Made by a program: the position numbers and the translations under genes. A DNA stretch of 64,000 nucleotides from Methanosarcina sp. UBA289 (GTDB taxonomy: Archaea; Halobacteriota; Methanosarcinia; Methanosarcinales; Methanosarcinaceae). Positions 53,967 through 63,199 of this stretch are shown piece by piece. Within the stretch, counting starts at the first letter, position 1; each line of letters begins with the position of its first letter. The DNA lies in the NCBI GenBank assembly GCA_002496565.1, contig DAKJ01000017.1, forward strand, positions 328,582-392,581, written 5' to 3'. A model generated the notes under the pieces. The model was not told the origin of the DNA and ran no database searches. It saw only the letters and a program-made list of their open reading frames with translations.

Positions 53967-54956
53967 ATGCCCAAAGTGATTTCGAACTCGGCTAAGAATG
54001 GGAATGGCAGGCAAAAAGCCTGTAAATACCTGAATGAGGTAGCGTTATGCAACGCTCTGGAGATGGCAAAGGAACTTATATCAGTAATAAATAAGGTTCC
54101 TGTCACAGTTTTCCTCTGGAGACCGGAGAAGTACTGGCCTGCCGAGTTTGTCTCCGAAAACATAAAGAAATTCGGATATACCGTAGAAGAGTTTACATCC
54201 GGAAAAGTCATGTACGGCAATATTATACATCCTGATGACCTGGAGAGAGTGGAAAGGGAACTCTTAAGGAGGATAGAAGAAGATTACGTGGATTTTTCCC
54301 AGGAGTACCGCATCCTGACTAAATCAGGCGAAGCACGCTGGGTTGATGAAAGGACTTTCATTGAAGCCGATGAAAACGGGATTGTAAAATACCTTAAGGG
54401 AATAGTCCTGGATATCACTGAGCGGAAGAGGAAAGAAAAACTGCTCTATATCCAGAGAGACCTTGGCATCGCACTCAGCACTTCCAGTTCCCTAAACGAG
54501 ACCCTTGAGAAACTGCTGGATTCCTGCCTTCAAATAGACGAAATCAATGCAGGAGGCATTTATCTTATCGATGAAGAAACAGGAGATATGTCGCTTGCTA
54601 TCCACCGCGGCTTCTCCCCGAATTTTGTAGAGCATGCCTCCAGTTACAGTGCAAACTCCCCAAATGCAAAACTTGTTATGATAGGGCAGCCGGTTTACAA
54701 ACAGCATATAGACTTACTTCTTACGGCAAGAGATGATGCACTAAGGCACGAAAATCTCAGGGCTACCGCAATTATCCCCGTAAAATCAGGAAAAGAAGTT
54801 ATTGCAGCTTTTTATCTTGCTTCAAGCCTTGAGTTTGAAATTCCGGATAGCGTGCGCACTGTCATTGAAACCATTGCAACGCAGTTTGGCGTCTTCATCT
54901 CCCGTATCCGCCTTGAAGAAAAACTGAAAGAATGCAGAAAGAAGAAAAAATCTTAA
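53967..54956 (+). CDS. PAS-GAF sensor protein without an output domain
   Basis: 329 residues. A PAS fold of the PAS_3 type (about 45-155) shows SENIKKFGYTVEEFTSGK, IIHPDDLERVERELLRR and YRILTKSGEARWVDERTF, ending with the PAC motif GIVLDITERKRKEK. A GAF domain follows (about 165-320; LDSCLQIDEINAGGIYLIDE, ATAIIPVKSGKEVIAAFYL). It stops at a basic KECRKKKKS, without a histidine kinase, diguanylate cyclase or other output domain. GGAG lies upstream of the ATG. It may act by protein interaction or be a truncated kinase; the gap after it contains no kinase remnants. It is predicted cytoplasmic. Confidence 0.82.
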   Translation: MPKVISNSAKNGNGRQKACKYLNEVALCNALEMAKELISVINKVPVTVFLWRPEKYWPAEFVSENIKKFGYTVEEFTSGKVMYGNIIHPDDLERVERELLRRIEEDYVDFSQEYRILTKSGEARWVDERTFIEADENGIVKYLKGIVLDITERKRKEKLLYIQRDLGIALSTSSSLNETLEKLLDSCLQIDEINAGGIYLIDEETGDMSLAIHRGFSPNFVEHASSYSANSPNAKLVMIGQPVYKQHIDLLLTARDDALRHENLRATAIIPVKSGKEVIAAFYLASSLEFEIPDSVRTVIETIATQFGVFISRIRLEEKLKECRKKKKS

Positions 54957-55471
54957 ATAATAGTTATCTTTTGCTCTTTTAATCCTTTTTTAAAGATAAA
55001 TCCTTTTCAACTAGTTTATTTATTTTTCAATTATACTATTCATTTTGTAAAGCCTTTTCAGGAAAGAAGATGGTCTTTCCAATTGGATAAGGGAAAAGTC
55101 AAAAGAGTAGTCTCAGAAAAACACAGGTTCTATCAGATTTTTTTCAGTCTAGCTTTACTATCTCTGGTTTAATCCAGGGAAAAATTACGTATATGTTGTA
55201 TAGATATTCCCGTTGACTAAAGATATAAGTAAAATTTATAAATTTTGCCCATCTAAACTGTATGGGGGAAAGATAGGATAAATGGAGTTTTCCCTTTTTT
55301 ATACTACAGGACTGAAAATCTATCAGAAGACTAGGAATTGTATAAGGGATTGGAAAATTATATAATGGAATTGGAAAGAATTCTTAAGATTCACAATATC
55401 CTGGCAGACTCGGTGAAAAAATTCACTCAAATAGGGTTTTAGCTGAGAATTATGATAATTTGGTGGGGATT
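54957..55471. other. 515-base gap
   Basis: No supported gene. A 27-codon ORF from 55281 (MEFSLFYTTGLKIYQKTRN) has only a weak ribosome-binding site. Confidence 0.4.
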
Positions 55472-55912
55472 ATGGCAGAAGAGCTTAAAGATAAGATTCA
55501 CGAATACCTTTCAAATCACTATTACCTAAACCTTGCAACCGTAAGCCCGCAGGGTAGACCAATGGCTCATACAATGGCATATGTGTCTGAAGGCGCTGTT
55601 GTATATATGACAACCAATAAGAATACTCGAAAAGTCCAGAATATTCTACAGAATCCGTATGTAGCATATACTGTCGATGAGGATGATCCTGACTGGTTTG
55701 ATATGCAAGCCCTTCAAATTGAAGGTAAGGCATCGATAGTTATGGATGAAAAAGAACTTCGAGAAGTTGGAGAAATTTTGGTAGCCAAATTTCCGGTTGC
55801 TGCAGACATGCCACCTGACCCAGATAGTATCATGATAAAAATTGAGCCAGAAGTTATCTATTATATTGATTACAGCGTTAAGTTCGGGTACAGGGAACAG
55901 GTTAATCTCTGA
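55472..55912 (+). CDS. Pyridoxamine 5'-phosphate oxidase-like flavin-binding protein
   Basis: 146 residues with the split-barrel fold of the PNPOx-like/general stress protein 26 family. Features: YYLNLATVSPQGRPMAHTMAYV, then VVYMTTNKNTRKVQNILQNP (the flavin-phosphate-contact region) and VAYTVDEDDPDWFDMQALQI. ATG 55472 is chosen because GGTGGGG lies upstream; the GTG at 55460 is in that signal. Such proteins bind FMN or F420 and can be oxidoreductases or haem-related proteins; the reaction cannot be told from sequence. It stands alone. Confidence 0.85.
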   Translation: MAEELKDKIHEYLSNHYYLNLATVSPQGRPMAHTMAYVSEGAVVYMTTNKNTRKVQNILQNPYVAYTVDEDDPDWFDMQALQIEGKASIVMDEKELREVGEILVAKFPVAADMPPDPDSIMIKIEPEVIYYIDYSVKFGYREQVNL

Positions 55913-56171
55913 GACCTGTATTTACCTTTTACTAAAGGTTCTGGAAGAAATAAAGGCTTGATTGGAGAAACCGAATAAAAAGCTTGAGTGACAAAGCGGA
56001 ATAAAATTTGACTAAATAAGCATAATGATAGTTTAACTTACAAAACAGAATAAAAGCGAATTGACAGGATAGATACTTAAAAAGTAAAGAATTAAAGTAA
56101 AAAAGGAATTAAAGAAGGAAATCTAAATGTTCTTTGAAAGTAGAACCTTTGCTTCTGTTCCTTATTTGGAT

Positions 56172-56882
56172 TTAGACTCCTGATGGGACCAGTACTTTAT
56201 CAATTCCGTGTATAACTCCATTACCTGCAATGATATCAGGCTCTATAACAGTTGCATTTTCTACCATTATCGCTCCATCTGCTGTGACATTAACAGCGAG
56301 CTTTCCGGTCTCCAGAGAAGTCAGAGAATTCATGTTTTTAAGATCTGAAGCCATATATTCTCCAATAATCACGTGATATGTCAGCACACGGTTCAGTTTC
56401 TCTTTATCATTACTAAGGTCATCAAGCATACCTTCTGGAAGGCTCTCAAAGGCTATATCAGTAGGAGCAAAAATCGTATAGGGTCCACCGTTATTAAGAG
56501 TGTCTTCAAGCCCTGCAGCCCTCACGAGTGAAGCAAAGGTGGTATATCCCGCCCCTTCGGCAGTCTGAACTGTCTGATTATTACCCGATGTTTGATTTTC
56601 AGCAAAGCTTTCATTGCCCTGGCCCAGCCCCTCTTCACCCGGAGTTATACCCTCTTCCCCTTCAATAGGAGAATTTTCTTCCTGACCGGGTATTGACCCT
56701 TGACCGACGCCTACACCTTCTGGTTCTGTAACTTCAGTTAAATTTGGAGTTGTGCCTTCTACCGGAGAAGCCCGTTCTTCTTCCTCGGTGCCCGTCTTAT
56801 TGTCCTGAGCATTTTCCGCACAGCCAGAAACAAATAATATTCCTGCTAAAAGTAAGACTATAAGAATTCCAGATTTTCTAAT
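56172..56882 (-). CDS. Fasciclin-domain lipoprotein, apparent ATT start
   Basis: 236 residues from the proposed start. MRKSGILIVLLLAGILFVSG followed by CAEN gives a textbook lipoprotein signal with Cys at the lipobox. Then comes an acidic Gly/Glu/Pro linker (about 25-105; EGVGVGQGSIPGQEENSPIE) and a fasciclin (FAS1) domain: YTTFASLVRAAGLEDTLNNG, GPYTIFAPTDIAFESLP and HGIDKVLVPSGV. The start is ATT at 56880-56882, with GGGGGG seven bases upstream. No ATG or GTG lies near. The open frame reaches an ATG 20 codons earlier, but this adds MICKFHYNVYLLNIYLGGKD, unlike a signal peptide and with no ribosome-binding site. A TTG five codons upstream has none either. It is probably displayed on the cell surface. 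Confidence 0.8.
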   Translation of the reverse strand: MRKSGILIVLLLAGILFVSGCAENAQDNKTGTEEEERASPVEGTTPNLTEVTEPEGVGVGQGSIPGQEENSPIEGEEGITPGEEGLGQGNESFAENQTSGNNQTVQTAEGAGYTTFASLVRAAGLEDTLNNGGPYTIFAPTDIAFESLPEGMLDDLSNDKEKLNRVLTYHVIIGEYMASDLKNMNSLTSLETGKLAVNVTADGAIMVENATVIEPDIIAGNGVIHGIDKVLVPSGV

Positions 56883-57490
56883 ATCTTTTCCCCCCAAATA
56901 TATATTTAAAAGATATACATTATAATGAAATTTACATATCACAATATATGTTCTTTTTATATAATCCTATCTGTTTTTACAGGAAGATGTTTGTTAAAAA
57001 TGAAATAGGCTTGTCAAAAAATTAACTATTATTTACTTCTGTATATACCAAGTCGGATCAGTATTGATTATTTAACTGGTTAGAAACTTTAGTAAGCTCG
57101 GAAAGCCCAGCTAGCTCAACTCACTGGCAGGAGAGTTACTAATCATCAGTAACTTATTAAGTCAAAATTTCTATTTACCTGTACCCTTAAACAAAAGTAT
57201 AATTTATCTCTCGCAATCTGGATGTATAATTTCAAGAAGCGCTTTATATATGGTATTTTTCAAGATCTAGAGAAGTTCTTCTGCATTTTATGAGCACGAT
57301 TTTGACTGCAGCTTTTTGAAAGCTCCTTGGTTATATTATAGTAACCTCAATGTTTTCCCCTGTATCACTTAAAAAGCTTGACTTAACCTATTCTAAGAAG
57401 GTTATTAAAATACACAAATCTGACCTTCAATACACAATTCTGACGCTTAAATATATAAATTTATACTGCAACCATCTTGATGGTGATACC
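56883..57490. other. 608-base divergent gap
   Basis: TATA-like runs lie near 56896-56935 (aaatatatatttaaaagatatacat), suitable for the fasciclin gene. The part 57350-57490 is in frame with the next gene but is treated as noncoding. Nothing else was recognised. Confidence 0.4.
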
Positions 57491-57895
57491 ATGGTAAAAT
57501 TAAACGAAGAGATGAAAACTGCTTTTTCAAAGGTGAAGATCTTTCCTGTAGCTACGGCCTCAAAAGAAGGAATCCCAAACGTAGTGCCTATAGGGTTCTG
57601 CCAGCTTGTAGATGATGAAACAATCTGGATTTCCGATAATTTCATGTCCAAATCCCTGGCAAACCTTGAAGAAAATCCAAATGTTGCAATCTACGTATGG
57701 GGGCCAGATACCGGCGGCTGCTTCCAGATAAAAGGTAAAGCCGAAATTATCAGTTCCGGAGAAAAATTTGAAAAAATGAAAGCAATCGTGAATGCAGCAA
57801 AACCCGGACTTCCTGCAAAGAACCTTATAGAAGTCAGCATTAGCGATGTATTCCAGTGCGCTCCCGGCCCTAACGCAGGAAAGAAATTACTCTGA
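57491..57895 (+). CDS. Pyridoxamine 5'-phosphate oxidase-family protein (134 aa)
   Basis: A second split-barrel flavin protein with a different subfamily look: MVKLNEEMKTAFSKVKIFP, VATASKEGIPNVVPIGFCQL, then TIWISDNFMSKSLANLEENP and VWGPDTGGCFQIKGKAEI. ATG 57491 follows GGTGAT at short spacing. The open frame reaches back to 57350 but adds 47 residues with no similarity to the family. Members bind FMN and are often small oxidoreductases. It is not close to the 55472 paralog in sequence, so the two probably have different substrates. Confidence 0.85.
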   Translation: MVKLNEEMKTAFSKVKIFPVATASKEGIPNVVPIGFCQLVDDETIWISDNFMSKSLANLEENPNVAIYVWGPDTGGCFQIKGKAEIISSGEKFEKMKAIVNAAKPGLPAKNLIEVSISDVFQCAPGPNAGKKLL

Positions 57896-57969
57896 TCGAA
57901 TTAAACGCATCGTATTAGCATAATATCTGGATAAAGCACCCGAAAGTTCCCGGATAGGAGAAATAAATT

Positions 57970-58227
57970 ATGGTTGGGAGTGTAGAAATGATTGAAAATA
58001 AGGGAGATGCCCCTGTTTTTTGTGAAAAGTTCTGTGTAGTCTGCAAGGGTGCAAGAGAGGGAAACAAAATTTGCAAGGCTATCCAGAATATCGAATTAAA
58101 AATATTCGGGAAAAACGGCTGTATCTGGGGAGCCGCAAGGACAAAATATTACGGAGTCACCCCTGATAAAAAACTCCCTGTGAATTCAAGAAAAAATAAA
58201 CAAAAACCAAACGGTAAAAAGAAATAA
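57970..58227 (+). CDS. Small Cys-rich protein
   Basis: 85 residues with five Cys: APVFCEKFCVVCKGAREGNK, then ICKAIQNIELKIFGKNGC. The C-terminus is strongly basic (NSRKNKQKPNGKKK). It may bind metal or an Fe-S cluster. ATG 57970 follows GGAG at nine bases, and ATG 57988 (MIENKGDAPV) follows GGGAG at seven. The second may be the real start. It lies 74 bases after the flavin protein and could be co-transcribed with it. No family was recognised. Confidence 0.6.
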   Translation: MVGSVEMIENKGDAPVFCEKFCVVCKGAREGNKICKAIQNIELKIFGKNGCIWGAARTKYYGVTPDKKLPVNSRKNKQKPNGKKK

Positions 58228-58633
58228 GGGATAGGGAATAAATCCAATGCTATAAAGGGATATAACATACTAATCTCTCATCGTAGCAAAACAGAGAATA
58301 GATACCTAAAAATTGAATAAATTAACTGAACAGAATTAAAAAAGACGGGTATCTATTTTTTTCCTATTCACACTTACTCTCTTTTGTTGTTTTCTCCATA
58401 TATCTTTTATAATTTTTATTTACTATTTCTTTTTATCTAAATAGAAACAAATCTTTAATACTATTTCCGGAGCGGATCTATCAGTATCTCGGATGTTACA
58501 TTACAATTATCTAGAACAAAGAGTTACGAAGAAGGATTTCATAAATAAAAATTAACTAGAAAGAGTTCGGCAAACAGAAATTTACCTGAAAGGATTCAAG
58601 AAACTAAAATTTGCAAGGAAGAGTATCTGAATT
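58228..58633. other. 406-base gap
   Basis: No gene was recognised. T-rich runs at 58340-58440 (tctatttttttcct, tttttattt) could terminate the upstream transcript. Confidence 0.4.
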
Positions 58634-59488
58634 ATGCCTGTACTGAGCATTATTGCCTGCGGAATGCTCGAAGACGAGCTTGTACATGTCTTATCAAAAG
58701 ACCGCGAGTTACAGCAGCTAATCGTTGTGGAAAGCCGCGAAAGTTTAGGACTCCTTCGCAAGCTCAGATCAAGAAATTGTAACCCAAGGACAGCCTTTCT
58801 GGACCGCGTCCCAATGCTCCTGAAAAGCCACCGCAACCCTGATTTCATATCTCCTGCAAGGATTCTTTCAGGCTTTCCGATCTTCAAAAAGTTTTGCAAG
58901 AAAAGGGAACTCAGGGAAGAGGTAAGCGTTGTTGTAAACCTGTTAAGTCTGGGCCTGCATGCTGATATTGAGATCTTAAAGGCTGAAGTTTACAAAAATG
59001 TCCGTGAAATGGCTTCCTTTTCAGACAGAATCCTGATTTTCTATGGGACCTGCGGACATGCACTTGGAAAAGTGGAAGAAGATTTATCGGATCTCAAATG
59101 CCAGCTTTTCTTCCTTAAAGACCGGAACGGGGAAACCGTAGAGGACTGTATCAGTCTGGCACTTGGAGGAAACGAAGCTTACGCCAAGGCCATGGCCGAA
59201 TTCAAGGGTATGGGAACGATCTACCTGACCCCAATGTGGGCCTCGAACTGGAAGAAGCTGGAAAATGAAAATGGGAGCCGAGACTTCAACAAGCACTACC
59301 TGAAAAATCCACTCTACTGCCTGGCTGCAAAAATCGATAGCGAATTTATAAATGACCCGAGTTTCCACGCAAATGTTAAAGAGTTCGCCTGCGCCTTTGA
59401 TATGAAAGTCGTGAACCTCAAAGGAAGCCTGGAAGTTACCGAACAGTCATACCTGAATGCCCGAAACGGTGCAACTGAAAAACAATAA
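58634..59488 (+). CDS. DUF1638 family protein
   Basis: 284 residues matching the DUF1638 family: LSIIACGMLEDELVHVLSKD at the N-terminus, DRILIFYGTCGHALGKVEED in the middle, and GTIYLTPMWASNWKKLENE. In other anaerobes this family often sits near corrinoid-dependent methyltransferase genes; here there is none nearby. A conserved Cys in the first strand (ACGM), another in YGTCGH and a third in DCISLALGG might bind a metal or cofactor. It is predicted cytoplasmic and monocistronic, with GGAAG upstream of the ATG. No activity is established. Confidence 0.88.
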   Translation: MPVLSIIACGMLEDELVHVLSKDRELQQLIVVESRESLGLLRKLRSRNCNPRTAFLDRVPMLLKSHRNPDFISPARILSGFPIFKKFCKKRELREEVSVVVNLLSLGLHADIEILKAEVYKNVREMASFSDRILIFYGTCGHALGKVEEDLSDLKCQLFFLKDRNGETVEDCISLALGGNEAYAKAMAEFKGMGTIYLTPMWASNWKKLENENGSRDFNKHYLKNPLYCLAAKIDSEFINDPSFHANVKEFACAFDMKVVNLKGSLEVTEQSYLNARNGATEKQ

Positions 59489-59691
59489 AAAAGCTGGTTT
59501 AAGCTTTTATTGAAGGTCCATTTAAATCTTGTTAGCCCTATAAGTAGAATTAAGGGATAACTCAGCAGGTCAAAGGGTAGAAAAAGAAGAATAAGCTTTA
59601 ATTGATCTTAAACTCTGTATAACATCTGCTAAAATTTATATACTTTCTCATCTTTTAATATTAATAATATATTACTTTCAGACTTTTTCTA

Positions 59692-61899
59692 ATGAGTGAA
59701 TTCTTTGGGGTGTCCGGAATAGATATTAGTAAAAAAGTTATTTTAATAACTTTTCTAATTTTTGGCGTTCTTACGGCTGCGTTTACGCTTACCCATAACA
59801 TGCAGCTTTCGAGCTTTTTGGAGCTTGAACAAACGGACACATTGAAGAATGTAGAACGGGTACAAAATGCCATTTCGACCCAACAGGGATATCTCAATTA
59901 TATAAACCAGGATTGGGCCTGCTGGGATGATACCTACCGTTTTATTGAAGACAGAAACCAGAATTATACAAAGGTAAACCTTCGGAATCAAACTCTTGCC
60001 GGAATCCAGGTTAATGTGATGCTTTTTGTAGATAAATCCGGATCTGTGGTCTATGTAAAATCAATAGATAATACTTCAAAGGAAGTGCCAGTCCCTGAGG
60101 ATCTACTTAGACTGGTAGAAGACGGAACTCTCCTTACAAAATCAGAAAATGAAACCATAAGTGGTTTTGTTTTGCTCGAAGAAAATCCTATGTTTATTTC
60201 GTGCCACTCTATCCTTACAACAGAATATCAAGGGCCTATGAGAGGTACTTTAATTTTCGGGAAGTATTTTGATAATACCCTTTTGACTTCCTTAGAAGAT
60301 GCTACCTGCTACTCTCTTTCAATGTATAGAACCGATGAGGAATTACGTGCTGACTCTCAATCAAGGTTTAAAAACTTTTCCGATTTTCCAGATAAACCTG
60401 TCATTGAACCTTACAGTAAAGAGAAAATAGCAGGTTACTTTAAATTAGAAGATATTTCAGGCAATCCTGCCCTTATAATAAGAGCGGATTTTCCAAGAAA
60501 ACTCTACTCAAATAGCAAGAAAACCCTAGAAAATATGTACTTATTCCTTTTGCTAACTGCTCTCATGACCGGAGTAGGGGTTAAGTTTGCATTTGATAGG
60601 TTATTTATCTCAAGGTTGATAGGGATTGATAACTTCGTTACAAAAGTCAGGTCGGAAAAGGATCTTTCTAAAAGGCTGTCTCTTAAAGACAACGATGAAC
60701 TTTTTCGTCTCTCAAGGGAAATAAACGGGATGTTAAATGAAATCGAGCTTGCAGAACAGGAATTAAAGGCACAAGAACGAGAAAAGAAGGTCCTGCTTGA
60801 TTCTCTAAATGAGCTGGCTATTTTCGTTGACCCTGAACTTAAAATAATCTGGGCGAACAAAGCTGCTCTTGAATTTATGAAGATAGACCTTCAAAAAGCA
60901 GTTGGCTTATGCCTTAAGAATGCTCCTGATATAAGTAGCCCGCTATCCGATTACTTGCGACTTGAGCAGATTTTCGTCGCAGGCAATAAAAAATCAGGAG
61001 AATTTACTGCAAAAGACGGCAAGGTATGGTTTGTTCAGGCAATCCCTGTTACCGAAGAAGAGGACGGAAAGATTATAGGGGTCCTCAAAATGTGCAGGGA
61101 TATTACGGAAAGTAAAGCTGCAGAAACCCTTCTTCAGGAAAAACAAGTTGCAGAAGCTGCAAACCGTACTAAGAGTGAATTTCTGGCAAATATAAGCCAC
61201 GAACTGAGAACACCACTTAACTCCATAATAGGATTCTCGGACCTTCTGTATGAACAGGTGTACGGAGAATTGAATGAAAGACAGTTAAAATCCGTCGGAA
61301 ACATTTCAAAGAGCGGAAAACACCTTCTGAATTTAATAAATGGCATCCTAGATCTCTCTAAAGTAGAAGCCGGAAAAATGGAGCTAAGTTATAAACAGTT
61401 TGAGCTTGCCAGTAAGCTTACCACAATAAAAAATCTTCTGTCACCTATAGCTGATCGGAAAAATATTCAAATTGAAATCGACCTGGATAGCAGCCTTTCC
61501 AATATATATGCTGATGAAGCACGATTCGTTCAGATAATGTACAACCTTGTTGATAACGCTATAAAATTCTCCTATGATAATGGGCTTGTAAAAATAGGGG
61601 CAAGAAAAAAAGGAGATATGGTAGAAATAACGGTCACGGATACAGGAATTGGAATTAAGCCCGAAGACCAGAGTAAACTTTTCAAGCCTTTCAGCCAGGT
61701 TGATTCCTTTTTGTCCAAACAATTTCAGGGAACCGGACTTGGTCTTTCGCTGGTCAAGCAGATTGTCCAGCTACATGGCGGATATATCTGGTTCAGGAGC
61801 GAGCCTGAAAAGGGAAGTACCTTTGCTTTTGCGATTCCTATAAAAGGTGGTAAAGGCAAAGAAGGAACTACCGAGTCAGATAGTAAAGTACAGGATTAA
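59692..61899 (+). CDS. CHASE4-HAMP-PAS sensor histidine kinase
   Basis: 735 residues. TM1 (VILITFLIFGVLTAAFTLTH) is followed by an extracellular CHASE4 domain (about 45-275; LNYINQDWACWDDTYRFIED). TM2 (YLFLLLTALMTGVGVKFAFD) leads to a HAMP-like region (about 305-360) and a PAS domain (about 370-480). The kinase core has the phosphorylated His (about H503) in FLANISHELRTPLNSIIGFS, then the N-box LVDNAIKFS, the G1 box VTDTGIGIKPEDQSKLF and G2 GTGLGLSLVKQIVQLHGG. CHASE4 senses small molecules outside the cell. There is no ribosome-binding site before the ATG, but a TATA-like run lies about 25 bases upstream, so the mRNA may be leaderless. No response regulator is adjacent. Confidence 0.9.
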   Translation: MSEFFGVSGIDISKKVILITFLIFGVLTAAFTLTHNMQLSSFLELEQTDTLKNVERVQNAISTQQGYLNYINQDWACWDDTYRFIEDRNQNYTKVNLRNQTLAGIQVNVMLFVDKSGSVVYVKSIDNTSKEVPVPEDLLRLVEDGTLLTKSENETISGFVLLEENPMFISCHSILTTEYQGPMRGTLIFGKYFDNTLLTSLEDATCYSLSMYRTDEELRADSQSRFKNFSDFPDKPVIEPYSKEKIAGYFKLEDISGNPALIIRADFPRKLYSNSKKTLENMYLFLLLTALMTGVGVKFAFDRLFISRLIGIDNFVTKVRSEKDLSKRLSLKDNDELFRLSREINGMLNEIELAEQELKAQEREKKVLLDSLNELAIFVDPELKIIWANKAALEFMKIDLQKAVGLCLKNAPDISSPLSDYLRLEQIFVAGNKKSGEFTAKDGKVWFVQAIPVTEEEDGKIIGVLKMCRDITESKAAETLLQEKQVAEAANRTKSEFLANISHELRTPLNSIIGFSDLLYEQVYGELNERQLKSVGNISKSGKHLLNLINGILDLSKVEAGKMELSYKQFELASKLTTIKNLLSPIADRKNIQIEIDLDSSLSNIYADEARFVQIMYNLVDNAIKFSYDNGLVKIGARKKGDMVEITVTDTGIGIKPEDQSKLFKPFSQVDSFLSKQFQGTGLGLSLVKQIVQLHGGYIWFRSEPEKGSTFAFAIPIKGGKGKEGTTESDSKVQD

Positions 61900-62007
61900 A
61901 AAATAGACAGTGGAAAATATAAGAAAGCTGAAAAAATAAATTTTATTTTACTAGAGAGTGAATTCAGGCCTCTGCAGGCGCTTGAATTCAATCACTCCAG
62001 CTTAAAA

Positions 62008-62679
62008 TTAAAAAACAGGTTCTTCAACCTTCTGAACGAAATCCTGAACGAAATCAACACATAGTCTGGTAGTTTCAGTCTCGGCTTTCTGCAAACTCAA
62101 CAATTCTTCCAGCGAAAAAACCGCATATTTACTTTTTCCACGCCTGTATTTATTCAGTTTATCGTAGTCAAAGCAGAGATTATCATAGCTAGTTACATGC
62201 CTTAGCCATTCAATAGGAATCGCAAGTCTTGATAAAAGCGGTATAGCGGTTTCAAAATAAAGCCTGCAAGCTTTTTTTCTTGATAATTTGCACCAATTAT
62301 CAATTATAAAGTTTATTTTTTCATCTTCAAGCGTAAAAACTAAAGGATAAATTTTACAGAATATAGGCTTAAAATCCCGACACTCACATTCCTCATTTTC
62401 TTTGTTCAAAAATGGACACAACTTTCCTAATTTTAATACATATATTAAAGTTCCATCATCCATTTTCAGAGCATCCAGGAAGCGAATTTTAAAATCCGAA
62501 ACACTTATACCCATTTTTTTTGCCATATATTCTTCTTCCCCGGGTAACAACGTTCCTATTTTATTATGCTCGCAAGCTCCCCCACATTCACTGCATATGT
62601 TAAAAGTATTTTGATTACTACCACTGAATATCTTATGGAAGCTTTCATACATTTGTACTGGTATTTTCTTATATAACAA
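62008..62679 (-). CDS. YkgJ-family cysteine-cluster protein
   Basis: 223 residues. The N-terminal Cys pattern CSECGGACEHNKIGTLLPGE and the later CPFLNKENEECECRDFKPIF and CKIYPLVF match the YkgJ/CxxCxxxC cluster family (UPF0153-like), thought to bind iron or zinc. The C-terminal half is helical (KACRLYFETAIPLLSRLAIP). The start is TTG at 62677-62679 with GGGG eight bases upstream. It converges on the sensor kinase. The function of the family is unclear. Confidence 0.78.
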   Translation of the reverse strand: MLYKKIPVQMYESFHKIFSGSNQNTFNICSECGGACEHNKIGTLLPGEEEYMAKKMGISVSDFKIRFLDALKMDDGTLIYVLKLGKLCPFLNKENEECECRDFKPIFCKIYPLVFTLEDEKINFIIDNWCKLSRKKACRLYFETAIPLLSRLAIPIEWLRHVTSYDNLCFDYDKLNKYRRGKSKYAVFSLEELLSLQKAETETTRLCVDFVQDFVQKVEEPVF

Positions 62680-63199
62680 CCCAAAAACCCCTTTGTATGC
62701 CTCTATACATTTGTATTATATTTCCTACAAATCGACCTGAACAACCCCTCACCGAAGGAATTCCATTGCATATATTTTTTATAAGTGATATTTACGTGTA
62801 TGCCTGGTTGCGCTCCCTATTCTAATATTAAAAAATAAAAAGTAGGTTAGATTTTAAAAAATCAATTCTGAGCTGTTCATCTTCCAAAAAAAATAAATAG
62901 TATAAAAATTCTATAAGATAGATTCATTTTTGAGTAGTTACACAATGAAAAATATTATGAGTTTGGTTTTAAATAAGACTGGAACTATGTTATTCGGGGA
63001 AGTTTCGACAGGCAGCCTGTTTTTTCAAGTATTTTTACATAAGCATATCTCATAAGAAAACACATTACCTTCCATTGAAACCGTTGCAAAAGTAATTCGC
63101 TGCTTATGCAAGTAGCAAGATTTAGGACATAGATCAATCAGTTTAAAATAAGAAAAAATGTCAAAAAAACCTGAAAAAAATTCCAGATTGTTTCTCGCT
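62680..63199. other. 520-base gap
   Basis: No supported gene. A 36-codon ORF at 62945-63055 (MKNIMSLVLNKTGTMLF) lacks a ribosome-binding site. Within it, a short AGGC/GCCT hairpin followed by six T near 63009-63024 looks like a terminator. TATA candidates for the YkgJ gene lie near 62700-62790. Confidence 0.4.

Noticed and set aside
55281..55364. A 27-codon ORF
   Set aside because: Weak ribosome-binding site and no sign of a protein-like composition.
62945..63055. A 36-codon ORF
   Set aside because: No ribosome-binding site, and the middle contains a terminator-like hairpin with six T.
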